Notes under the pieces: generated by a model
Databases searched by the model: none
What the model saw: only the letters and a program-made list of their open reading frames with translations
Told to the model about the DNA's origin: nothing
Position numbers and translations under genes: made by a program
Shown: one piece after another, positions 16,043-22,759 of the stretch
How positions within the stretch are numbered: the first letter of the stretch is position 1
How the letters are laid out: every line of letters starts with the position of its first letter
Source of the DNA: JAMCXS01 sp964459065
GTDB taxonomy: Bacteria; Acidobacteriota; Terriglobia; UBA7540
DNA: 24,084 nucleotides
Reading direction: 5' to 3'
Assembly: GCA_964459065.1 (NCBI GenBank)
Contig: CAYWMN010000027.1
Span: 1 to 24,084, forward strand

Positions 16043-16275
16043 TAGTGTTATCTTCTCTCTTTCTGGCTATAGCTGCTCACAGCGCGCACCTGATACTGCG
16101 ATGCACGCAGGAACTGGCCCTGCCAGAGTCATTGATTTACGCTAAAAACATACGGAGAAAACTGAAGGCGGGAGTTATCGGATCTCGCTCTAAGTAAATC
16201 GGATCAGCCGCACCACACAACCGCGGTGTTAAGCGCATACACAGTATACCACAACGCACAACCTGGTGCGCCATC

Positions 16276-16291
16276 TGCCAAATATTTGGCA
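16276..16291. promoter_or_regulatory. Perfect 16-bp palindrome, candidate operator
   Basis: TGCCAAATATTTGGCA reads the same on both strands. It lies about 90 bases upstream of the candidate -35 of the Gfo/Idh/MocA gene. Its form suits a dimeric sugar-responsive regulator, but no regulator gene is in the window and no family is assigned. Confidence 0.4.
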
Positions 16292-16308
16292 CAGTCGCTC
16301 AGTCTGCC

Positions 16309-16346
16309 GTAGCGCCGGCCTTCAGGCCGGCATTTTGCAGCGCTAC
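16309..16346. repeat. Nested GC-rich hairpin, REP-like element or terminator
   Basis: Inner arms GCCGGCC (16314-16320) and GGCCGGC (16325-16331) enclose a TTCA loop. Outer arms GTAGCGC (16309-16315) and GCGCTAC (16340-16346) also pair, sharing two bases with the inner stem. ATTTT follows the inner stem on plus. The form suits a dispersed intergenic palindrome or a terminator-like fold. Confidence 0.4.
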
Positions 16347-16377
16347 CAAAACCATCCGCCCGTGCCACAATTGAATG

Positions 16378-16406
16378 TTGACGCCCGCCGGTCACTCCGA
16401 TAGAGT
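16378..16406 (+). promoter_or_regulatory. Candidate sigma-70-like promoter of the Gfo/Idh/MocA gene
   Basis: TTGACG (16378-16383, five of six consensus bases), a 17-base spacer and TAGAGT (16401-16406, four of six). Transcription would begin near 16413, giving a leader of about 30 bases that contains the ribosome binding site GAGGTGAT. Confidence 0.5.
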
Positions 16407-16443
16407 ACCCAGCGTTAGTCCTAATAACCGAGGTGATGAAACG

Positions 16444-17808
16444 ATGGCAGACAAAGTGAATCGCAGAGGCTTTCTAAAGGCAGGCGGCATGATGACAGCA
16501 GGGACTTTCATCTCAAGCGGCATCACCCATCACGTGATGGCCGCCGAACAGGCCGAGCCGGCAAAGCCTGTGGCGGCCAACGACCATATCCAGATCGCGC
16601 TCATCGGAGCCGGCGGCCGGGGGCAATCCGACACCAAAGTGGCAGCGCAGGTGCCCGGAGTAAAAGTCAGGGCCGCGGCCGATTGTTATGACGGCCGGCT
16701 CACGCACGCCAAAGAGCTTTGGGGCGACGACATCCAGACCACCAAAAATTATGCGGAAATCCTGGAGCGCAAGGATATTGACGCGGTGATCATCGGCACG
16801 CCTGACCATTGGCACATGCGCGCCGCCGTCGATGCCATGAACGCGGGCAAAGACGTTTACTGCGAAAAGCCCATGATTCACCTTTACTCCGACGGCCCCA
16901 AAATGATCGAAACCGCCGGGCGCACCGGCCGCATCATCCAGATCGGCAGCCAGCGCGTCAGTTCCATGATTTATCGCAAGGCGAAGGAACTGCTCGCCTC
17001 AGGCGCCATCGGCAAACTCAACATGGTCAACGCCTGGTGGGACCGCAACTCTTCCATGGGAGCCTGGAATTATACCGTGCCTCCCGATGCCTCGCCTGAA
17101 ACCTGCGACTGGCCCCGGTTCCTCGGCACCGCCCCGAAGATTCCCTGGAATCCCGAGCACTTTTTCCAGTGGCGCAAGTGGAAGGCGTATGGTTCGGGCG
17201 AAGCCGGCGACCTGTTCGTGCATCTGTTCAGCGGCACGCACTTTGTGACCGGCGTCAACGGTCCCACGCGCGCCATGGCCACGGGCGGGCTTCGCTTCTG
17301 GCGCGACGGCCGCGACGTGCCGGACGTTCTGGTCGGGCTGTTTGATTACCCCGAGGGCTTCAACCTCAACGTGCGCGTCAACTTTGTCGACGGCGGCTCG
17401 GAAAGCGAGGGCCTGATCTTCACGGGTTCAGAAGGCACCATGGTGATCGGCGGAGGCGGCGTCAGCGTTTCACGAGTCCCGCGCCCCAAAGCGCCGGGTT
17501 TCGTCCTCAATAGCTGGGCCGACGCCATGCAGAAAGAATACCTGGAGTCTTATCACAAGAAGTATCCCATCGAGCATCCCACCGGTCCCATCCCGCTGGC
17601 CGACGAAAAGTATGTCGCGCCAAAGGGCTACAACGACACCTACGATCATATGAAGAATTTCTTCCACGCGGTAAGGACTCGAAAGCCGGTGGTGGAAGAC
17701 GCCGTTTTCGGATTCCGCGCGGCCGGGGCAGCGCTTTTAAGCAACCTCAGCTACAGCCGCCGGCAGGTTGTCCGGTGGGATCCTAATAAGATGAAACTAC
17801 TGAGTTAA
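16444..17808 (+). CDS. Tat-exported Gfo/Idh/MocA family oxidoreductase
   Basis: A 454-residue protein. ATG at 16444 is chosen for GAGGTGAT upstream and the twin-arginine signal NRRGFLKAGG (6-15) followed by a hydrophobic run ending near Ala33-Ala34. A Rossmann domain follows, with GAGGRG at 55-60 for the nicotinamide cofactor, then VIIGTPDHWHMRAAVDAM (116-132) and the catalytic-lysine motif EKP (141-143). D256-LFV-H260 matches the family's D-x-x-x-H active-site pair, and GSEGTMVIGGGG is part of the second domain. Members oxidise or reduce sugar hydroxyls or ring positions with tightly bound NAD(P). Tat export fits folding with cofactor before transport, as in Zymomonas glucose-fructose oxidoreductase. 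Neighbours are glycosidases, so a sugar or glycoside substrate is likely; which position is oxidised cannot be told. Confidence 0.88.
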   Translation: MADKVNRRGFLKAGGMMTAGTFISSGITHHVMAAEQAEPAKPVAANDHIQIALIGAGGRGQSDTKVAAQVPGVKVRAAADCYDGRLTHAKELWGDDIQTTKNYAEILERKDIDAVIIGTPDHWHMRAAVDAMNAGKDVYCEKPMIHLYSDGPKMIETAGRTGRIIQIGSQRVSSMIYRKAKELLASGAIGKLNMVNAWWDRNSSMGAWNYTVPPDASPETCDWPRFLGTAPKIPWNPEHFFQWRKWKAYGSGEAGDLFVHLFSGTHFVTGVNGPTRAMATGGLRFWRDGRDVPDVLVGLFDYPEGFNLNVRVNFVDGGSESEGLIFTGSEGTMVIGGGGVSVSRVPRPKAPGFVLNSWADAMQKEYLESYHKKYPIEHPTGPIPLADEKYVAPKGYNDTYDHMKNFFHAVRTRKPVVEDAVFGFRAAGAALLSNLSYSRRQVVRWDPNKMKLLS

Positions 17809-17829
17809 TAGCCTTGGGCCCGTGATCCG

Positions 17830-17851
17830 GGGCGGCGCACTCGCGCCGCCC
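17830..17851. terminator. Hairpin between convergent genes, probable bidirectional terminator
   Basis: GGGCGGCGC (17830-17838) and GCGCCGCCC (17843-17851) pair perfectly over 9 bp with an ACTC loop. It lies midway between the Gfo/Idh/MocA stop (17808) and the GH116 stop (17861), where it could end transcription from both sides. T-runs are absent directly after the stem. Confidence 0.55.
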
Positions 17852-17860
17852 GCACGCCTT

Positions 17861-20005
17861 CTATGCTTTTTCCCGCGATGCAGCGTCGATCATGCTTTTC
17901 GCCAGTCCTGAGCTTGTAAACTCAGCCACCGATTGCCCGGCGAGCGCCATCGGCACCACCCACATCGCCAGGTTTGAATAATAGTCGTCGCCCCACACGG
18001 GCAGCCCGGTCTGCCCGTTCAGCAAACAGCGCTGATTCCACGGCGAGCGAGCCTTCACTGCCATTGCTTCATACAGCCTGCGGGCGATTTCAAGGCCCGT
18101 GTCGCGCTGCCCCTCGTACATAAACGTCATGGCCGCACAAAGGTTCTCGCCGACAAAAATGTTCAGGCCGAAATCGCCTTCGGGGTGGACCTTGGTATCG
18201 TAGGGTTTGCCGTCCGGCGTGACCCCGTTGATCAAACCATAGGAAGTCGCCTTCAGATTAAGCCGGGCAATCTTCCCCAGCGCCGAGCGGACCTGCTCCT
18301 GCGGAAGCACGCCTTCAAGCCCCGCCACTTTCGCGCACCACTCGCCCATCAGTTGATTGGCCAGCAGGACGTCGTTCTGCTTTCCGGTTTTCACGTCATT
18401 CCAAAGACGATAATAAGAACCTGTCCAAAGCCTTTGGTTAAAAGTATCCTGAGCCTTGCGGAGCCGCCCGGCGCACTCGGCAACAAACTCGTGATCTCCC
18501 ATCACCCCGGCGAGCGCCTTCCCGGCCGCAAGCGTTCCCAACCAGGTTCCGGCAACGTAGCTTGAGACGCCGTGCCAGGGCCAGCAATCATAAAACTGAT
18601 TGGCGGGCCATGCGCCGCCCGGCAGCACGTGCGGCTGGTCATGGACCAGCCCGCAATGGTCGCTATCCAGAAGATAGAGGTACCGAATCGCCCGCTTGGC
18701 CGAATCATAGAAATGGGCCAGTTGCTTCCGGTCTCCCGTGCGGAGATACAGCCGGTAAACCATCTGGGCGTACTGGCCCGAATTCAGCGGGTGCTGGCAA
18801 TGGTGCCGGGGGTCGCGCATGCTGGTGCGCATTCCAAAGCAGAACGGGATTTCGCCGTCCGATATCTGGAAATGCCGGAAAGCATTGAGCGTCGTCGCTT
18901 CAAGTTCCGGGAAGAAATACAAAAGCGCAAAGTGCCCGTGCATGCGGCACACCATGGTTTCTACAATCGGGCAGCCGGTATGGCTCTCGCTGTGTGTGAA
19001 CCAGCCGTCTTCGCCCCACCAATCGTCGTCGCGCGTGCGGGCAATCCAGACCGAATTCTTGGCATGGCTGTAAAGTCCCTGAACCAGCGCATCCTTCAGC
19101 CAGTCCGGCAAGGTCGAGTGGTAAATTTCTCCCTGCCAGGCCAGGACCCGCCGCAAAAGAACGTCGTGCTGTTCAAGTCCAAAATCCGCCGCCGCTTCGG
19201 CGCTGCTGAAGCGCTGCGAGTAGCGGTTCACGCGAAGCTCGCCGCCGCTGTCGTGCCAATAGGGACTGTGCCAGCCCACCGCAAATCGCACGCGCCGCGT
19301 CTTTCCCGCCGGCACGCTCGTTTCGAGAAGATAGAGGCCTTCCTTCTGGTCGCGCGCCACAATTCCCTGCCCGCGCACCGCGACCGAGCAGCCCTCGGGC
19401 GCGGCAGGAAATTTCAAGTTGAGCCTCAGAGGCAAAACGTGGCTCGAAGTATTTTGGAGTTTCACGTCAAACAACACGGCAGGCGTGTTGGACGCTGCGG
19501 CATCTCCCACAATGTACGGGGTGAAGGCTCGAACCTGCGCCTTCAGAGGCAGTTCCTGAAACGCGGCCTGCAAATCGGCGACGGGATAATGCCCCCAATA
19601 AGAAATTTGCGCGGAAGACAGCGGCACGCTGGCCGTTCCGCTTTTCACCGTGAGCCAATCCTGGAAGTATTTCTTGGGAGGGACAAGATTATTGAAGATG
19701 GAATGAAACCCAATCTTTCCGTTTCCCTCGAGCGTCATGTAGCCGGTTCCCAGACCGCCCAAGGGAACGCCTTCGGCGAGTTCGCCCCCATTAAAAACCA
19801 GCGCGGGAACCGGCGACGAAAAGCCTTCCGCCTTTAACCGGGTCCATCGGCTCGCTGCTCCGATAGTTTCCGGCGGCCAGTTCGCTACGGTGCCTGCGTT
19901 CGCAAGCGAGCCGGGCTCGCCCAAATTCTGTGCGAAAACTGCACCCGAACCTAACCCCAGCACGGTTGCACCGCCCAAAACGCTTAACAACTCTCTTCGT
20001 TTCAT
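17861..20005 (-). CDS. Probable GH116 family glycosidase (GBA2-like), exported
   Basis: A 714-residue protein starting at ATG 20005, with GAGGAGG about 8 bases upstream; a longer open frame to 20068 has no such support. The N-terminus MKRRELLSVLGGATVLGLGSGAVFAQ looks like a Tat signal. A beta-rich domain follows, with EGVPLGGLGTGYM (78-90) near its start, as in the GBA2 N-terminal domain. The catalytic part has an HFALLYFFPELE helix (358-369) and NQFYDCWPWHGVSSYVAGTWLGTLAAGKAL (469-498), the latter close to the GH116 pattern YD-x-W-x-x-x-G-x-S-x-Y, making Asp473 the likely acid/base. Glu340 (HSESHTG) is a candidate nucleophile, but the surrounding YNTYDVHFY-type signature is replaced by VETMVCRMH, so the active site is divergent. 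GH116 enzymes cleave beta-glucosides, beta-xylosides or N-acetylglucosaminides. Confidence 0.72.
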   Translation of the reverse strand: MKRRELLSVLGGATVLGLGSGAVFAQNLGEPGSLANAGTVANWPPETIGAASRWTRLKAEGFSSPVPALVFNGGELAEGVPLGGLGTGYMTLEGNGKIGFHSIFNNLVPPKKYFQDWLTVKSGTASVPLSSAQISYWGHYPVADLQAAFQELPLKAQVRAFTPYIVGDAAASNTPAVLFDVKLQNTSSHVLPLRLNLKFPAAPEGCSVAVRGQGIVARDQKEGLYLLETSVPAGKTRRVRFAVGWHSPYWHDSGGELRVNRYSQRFSSAEAAADFGLEQHDVLLRRVLAWQGEIYHSTLPDWLKDALVQGLYSHAKNSVWIARTRDDDWWGEDGWFTHSESHTGCPIVETMVCRMHGHFALLYFFPELEATTLNAFRHFQISDGEIPFCFGMRTSMRDPRHHCQHPLNSGQYAQMVYRLYLRTGDRKQLAHFYDSAKRAIRYLYLLDSDHCGLVHDQPHVLPGGAWPANQFYDCWPWHGVSSYVAGTWLGTLAAGKALAGVMGDHEFVAECAGRLRKAQDTFNQRLWTGSYYRLWNDVKTGKQNDVLLANQLMGEWCAKVAGLEGVLPQEQVRSALGKIARLNLKATSYGLINGVTPDGKPYDTKVHPEGDFGLNIFVGENLCAAMTFMYEGQRDTGLEIARRLYEAMAVKARSPWNQRCLLNGQTGLPVWGDDYYSNLAMWVVPMALAGQSVAEFTSSGLAKSMIDAASREKA

Positions 20006-20077
20006 TGCTGATTCCTCCTCGCCGGTCCTTATCGAAAACCCGCTACGCGCGCGTCCTTTTTGTGGCACACTAAACCC

Positions 20078-20347
20078 ATGGCACGCGGTTGGGAAAGCAA
20101 ATCAGTGGAAGCCCAAAAGGATCTCGCGGAGTCTCGGAAGCCGTCTTCCGAGATCGCTCGCCTCTCTCCGGAAGAGCGGGATCGCCTACGCCAGCGAGAA
20201 GGTTTGGAACTGGCCCGCCGCCGCATCCATCAGGAACTTGCATCTGCCACCCACCTGCGCCATCGCCAGTCGCTTGAAGCGGCTCTCCGGCATCTTGAAC
20301 AACAGCTTCAAGCCCTCGATTCCGAATCGCACTCGGTACCGAAGTAA
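20078..20347 (+). CDS. Small coiled-coil protein of unknown function
   Basis: An 89-residue protein from ATG 20078; a TTG six codons upstream is a less likely start. It begins MARGWESKSVEAQKDLAES, continues through LSPEERDRLRQREGLELARRRIHQELASA, and ends with HRQSLEAALRHLEQQLQALD. It is highly charged and almost wholly helical, with heptad-like leucines in the second half. There is no signal peptide, so it should be cytoplasmic. It is divergent from the GH116 gene with 72 bp between starts and convergent with the GH2 gene. Its amino-acid make-up and its place in a real gap argue that it is coding, but no clear ribosome binding site was seen and I do not recognise a named family. Confidence 0.6.
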   Translation: MARGWESKSVEAQKDLAESRKPSSEIARLSPEERDRLRQREGLELARRRIHQELASATHLRHRQSLEAALRHLEQQLQALDSESHSVPK

Positions 20348-20375
20348 GTCTCTGCTTCAGCCGCAGACGCGCGGA

Positions 20376-22697
20376 TCAGCGCTCGGTACTTTGCACGGAA
20401 ATCTCAGTGGGCGGCAAATTTTTAAACTTTGCTCGCACCCGAATCTTTCCAGGCTTTGGCGTGCTTTGCACCACCATACGGCCCACGCCCAAAGCGATCC
20501 TGGCCTTTGGCCAGCCGCCAATGCCGCGCAGCGCACCAGGCCCCGCCACTTCAAAACGGACCTCGCCAGAGGCGGGAACAAGAACGCCCGCAGCGTCGCA
20601 CACGCTCACGGTCAATTCCGCAACCTCCGCCCCGTCCGCCCTGATGGCGTTGCGGTCCGCCTTGACGCTCAGTTTTGCGGCGGGCCCGGCCGGGCGCAAT
20701 TCGTCCGCAACTTCCCTTCCGCCTGAACGCCCCACCGCTTTCAGCGGACTTCGCTCATAAGCCACCTGCCAGCGCATCGGGTTCGCGCTTTTCTTCACGC
20801 CCAGCGAGCGCCCGCCGATGAACAGCTCCACAGTTTCGCAGTTGGTCACCACGGTGACGGTGCGCGGCTTCCTTTCCTCGCCCGGCCACGTCCAGTGCCC
20901 GCACAGGTGGACCATCGGTTCGCGGGTCCAGCGGCTCTTGAGGTAGTGCCAGAGTTCTTTCGGCAGGCGCGCCGAGTCCACCGCGCCCGCGTGCTGCTCC
21001 GGCCACGAGCCCCAGTAATCCGTGCCGTAATCGTGCATGCACCACAGCGTGCTTCCCGCCATATAGCGGCGCGATTCCAGGATGTCGAGATTGCCTTTCA
21101 CTTTGTCGATCTGCTCCATCTCGCCCGCCAGATCGCCGCGCACCGCCGTGGCGTTGGAATGCTCGCTGGTCACCAGCCGGCACCGGGGCAGAAACGCGTG
21201 AACACTGTCGATGTTCCTGGTGTTGTAATTGATGCCCACGACGTCAGCAACTTCCACCGTGCCCAGTTTCAGCCCCTCTTCGGGATTGTTGTCAGCGTAG
21301 ACGGTAAGTCGCGTCGGGTCGGATTCGTGGGCCGTGCGCGCCAAGCGCTCAAACATCGGGCGCGAGCGGCCTTCGTTCATCATGCCCCAGAGAATAATGG
21401 AAGGATGATTCGCGTCGCGCGCGATCATCTGGCGCATCATCGCCTCGGCGTTGCGCACAAACACCGGCCCGCCGATATACTGCCACGTGGCGATCTCCTC
21501 GTACACCAGCACGCCCAGCCGGTCGCAGGCATCCAGAAAAACCGGGTGCTGAGGGTAGTGCGAAAGCCGCACAAAATTCGCCCCCGCTTCCTTGAACATC
21601 TCCACGTCACGCACCTGCAGGCGGTGCGGCAGCGCGTTGCCAAGCCCAGGATAATCCTGGTGCCGGTTCATGCCGCGTAATTCCACCCGCCTGCCGTTCA
21701 GGAAAAATCCGTCATTCACTTTGAATTCGTAGCGCCGAATGCCGAAATGCGCTGCGTCTTCGTCGGTCGGACGCGAGCCGTCGCCGATCTGGACGTGGAC
21801 AGAATACAGGTGAGGCGTCTCCACCGACCATAGGGCGGGACGCTCGACCGGATCGAAAATCGCTTCCAGGTTTTTTTCCGTGCCGGGCTCAATCGCCGCC
21901 GTCACGTTCTTTTCGCCGATCACTTTTCCCTCAGGGTCGCGAAGCTCCACCTTGGCCGCGCAGCGGGGCCGCACGCCGTCGTTCCGGACCTTTACTGCCA
22001 CATGCACAACGGCCGCAGTTTCCGACACGCTCGGCGTGGCCACACGAATGCCATACTGCGGAATGTGCAATCCGTTTTTGACCACCAGCGCGGCTTCGCG
22101 GTAGAGCCCGCCGTAGAGGTCGTAGTCGGGAATATCTTTGCCGGGCAGTACGTTCGGGTTGTGAACGTTGGTCACCTTGACGGCTACAAGGTTGTCGCCG
22201 GGATGCACAAAATCCGTCACGTCCGCGCAAAAGCCCGTGTAGCCGCCCATGTATTGCCCCACGTGCCGGGCGTTCACCCAGAGGTCCGCCACGGAAAAGG
22301 CCGCGCCGAATTCCATATAGACTTTGCGCCTGACCTGATCAGAAGAAAGCGTGAGGTGCTTCCGGTACCAACCGATGCCGCGGTAGTATCCGCGCAGGGG
22401 CGCAAAAGTATTTGCCGCATTGTAAGTGTGCGGCAGGTTCACCAACTCCCACCCCGGCGGCTTGGCAAAGTTGCCAGGCATCTCGCCGCTCATGTGGCCA
22501 ACGTCATATTCTCCCAGGCGGAACCACCAGCCTTGCGAAAAATTAGTCGAATCCACTGTGCGCAAAGTCGCGCCCTGCCCGGCGGGCTCAGGAACCCCAA
22601 GCGCCGGCCTGGCGACGCCCACAGCGCCCAGCACACCCGCTCCCGTCTTCAAGAACTCCCGTCGCGTAGGCTTTTCACCTTTGTCCTGTTGATCCAT
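20376..22697 (-). CDS. Tat-exported GH2 family glycoside hydrolase
   Basis: A 773-residue protein with start ATG at 22697 (AAGGGA nearby). The Tat signal is PTRREFLKTGAG (10-21). Domains run in the usual GH2 order: sugar-binding jelly roll (about 50-210; YYRGIGWYRKHL, ADLWVNARHVGQYMGGYTGF), Ig-like sandwich (about 215-325), a TIM barrel opening with FFLNGRRVELRGMNRHQDYPGLG (331-353), and C-terminal beta domains. In the barrel HPSIILWGMMNEG gives the acid/base Glu442 and VTSEHSNA the nucleophile Glu512, both in normal places. Near the C-terminus, TVTVVTNCETVELFIGGRSLGVKK (about 625-648) resembles a DUF4982-type module, and an Ig-like domain follows. GH2 covers beta-galactosidase, glucuronidase, mannosidase and others; specificity cannot be read. 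It follows the FAD oxidoreductase gene in the same direction. Confidence 0.92.
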   Translation of the reverse strand: MDQQDKGEKPTRREFLKTGAGVLGAVGVARPALGVPEPAGQGATLRTVDSTNFSQGWWFRLGEYDVGHMSGEMPGNFAKPPGWELVNLPHTYNAANTFAPLRGYYRGIGWYRKHLTLSSDQVRRKVYMEFGAAFSVADLWVNARHVGQYMGGYTGFCADVTDFVHPGDNLVAVKVTNVHNPNVLPGKDIPDYDLYGGLYREAALVVKNGLHIPQYGIRVATPSVSETAAVVHVAVKVRNDGVRPRCAAKVELRDPEGKVIGEKNVTAAIEPGTEKNLEAIFDPVERPALWSVETPHLYSVHVQIGDGSRPTDEDAAHFGIRRYEFKVNDGFFLNGRRVELRGMNRHQDYPGLGNALPHRLQVRDVEMFKEAGANFVRLSHYPQHPVFLDACDRLGVLVYEEIATWQYIGGPVFVRNAEAMMRQMIARDANHPSIILWGMMNEGRSRPMFERLARTAHESDPTRLTVYADNNPEEGLKLGTVEVADVVGINYNTRNIDSVHAFLPRCRLVTSEHSNATAVRGDLAGEMEQIDKVKGNLDILESRRYMAGSTLWCMHDYGTDYWGSWPEQHAGAVDSARLPKELWHYLKSRWTREPMVHLCGHWTWPGEERKPRTVTVVTNCETVELFIGGRSLGVKKSANPMRWQVAYERSPLKAVGRSGGREVADELRPAGPAAKLSVKADRNAIRADGAEVAELTVSVCDAAGVLVPASGEVRFEVAGPGALRGIGGWPKARIALGVGRMVVQSTPKPGKIRVRAKFKNLPPTEISVQSTER

Positions 22698-22725
22698 CTG
22701 TTTCCATCCCTTGCGATGGCGGCGT

Positions 22726-22744
22726 CCCGGGATTCCATCCCGGG
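22726..22744. repeat. Intergenic hairpin between FAD oxidoreductase and GH2 genes
   Basis: CCCGGGAT (22726-22733) and ATCCCGGG (22737-22744) pair over 8 bp with a TCC loop, and CTTTT follows on plus. It lies in the 62-bp gap between two minus-strand genes, where no T-run follows on that strand. It may be an RNA-stabilising element or a dispersed palindrome. Confidence 0.4.
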
Positions 22745-22759
22745 CTTTTCACGGGGCCC

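Larger units (their letters stand above)
16043..16443. other. Divergent intergenic region, about 400 bp, with palindromes and promoter
   Basis: The region separates the divergent helicase and Gfo/Idh/MocA genes. It holds a perfect 16-bp palindrome (16276-16291), a nested GC hairpin (16309-16346) and a good sigma-70-like promoter for the oxidoreductase (16378-16406). TATACT occurs on the minus strand near 16240 and could be a distant -10 for the helicase, but no -35 supports it. A plus-strand open frame at 16012-16197 begins inside the helicase gene and is treated as chance. Confidence 0.5.

Noticed and set aside
16012..16197. Plus-strand 61-codon frame with a hydrophobic N-terminus (MKWIVLKNSALVLSSLFLAIAA)
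   Set aside because: It looks like a signal peptide and has AAGGTG just upstream, but it begins inside the 5' end of the helicase gene on the other strand and its remainder is not protein-like. Kept as chance unless conserved.
16287..16302. TGGCAC resembling the -24 part of a sigma-54 promoter
   Set aside because: No GC dinucleotide lies at the required -12 spacing; the TGGCA is simply one arm of the palindrome at 16276-16291.
18572..19837. Plus-strand open frame of 421 codons
   Set aside because: Antisense to the GH116-like gene; composition is Arg/Gln/His-rich and lacks any recognisable motif, while the minus strand has a signal peptide, ribosome binding site and family motifs.
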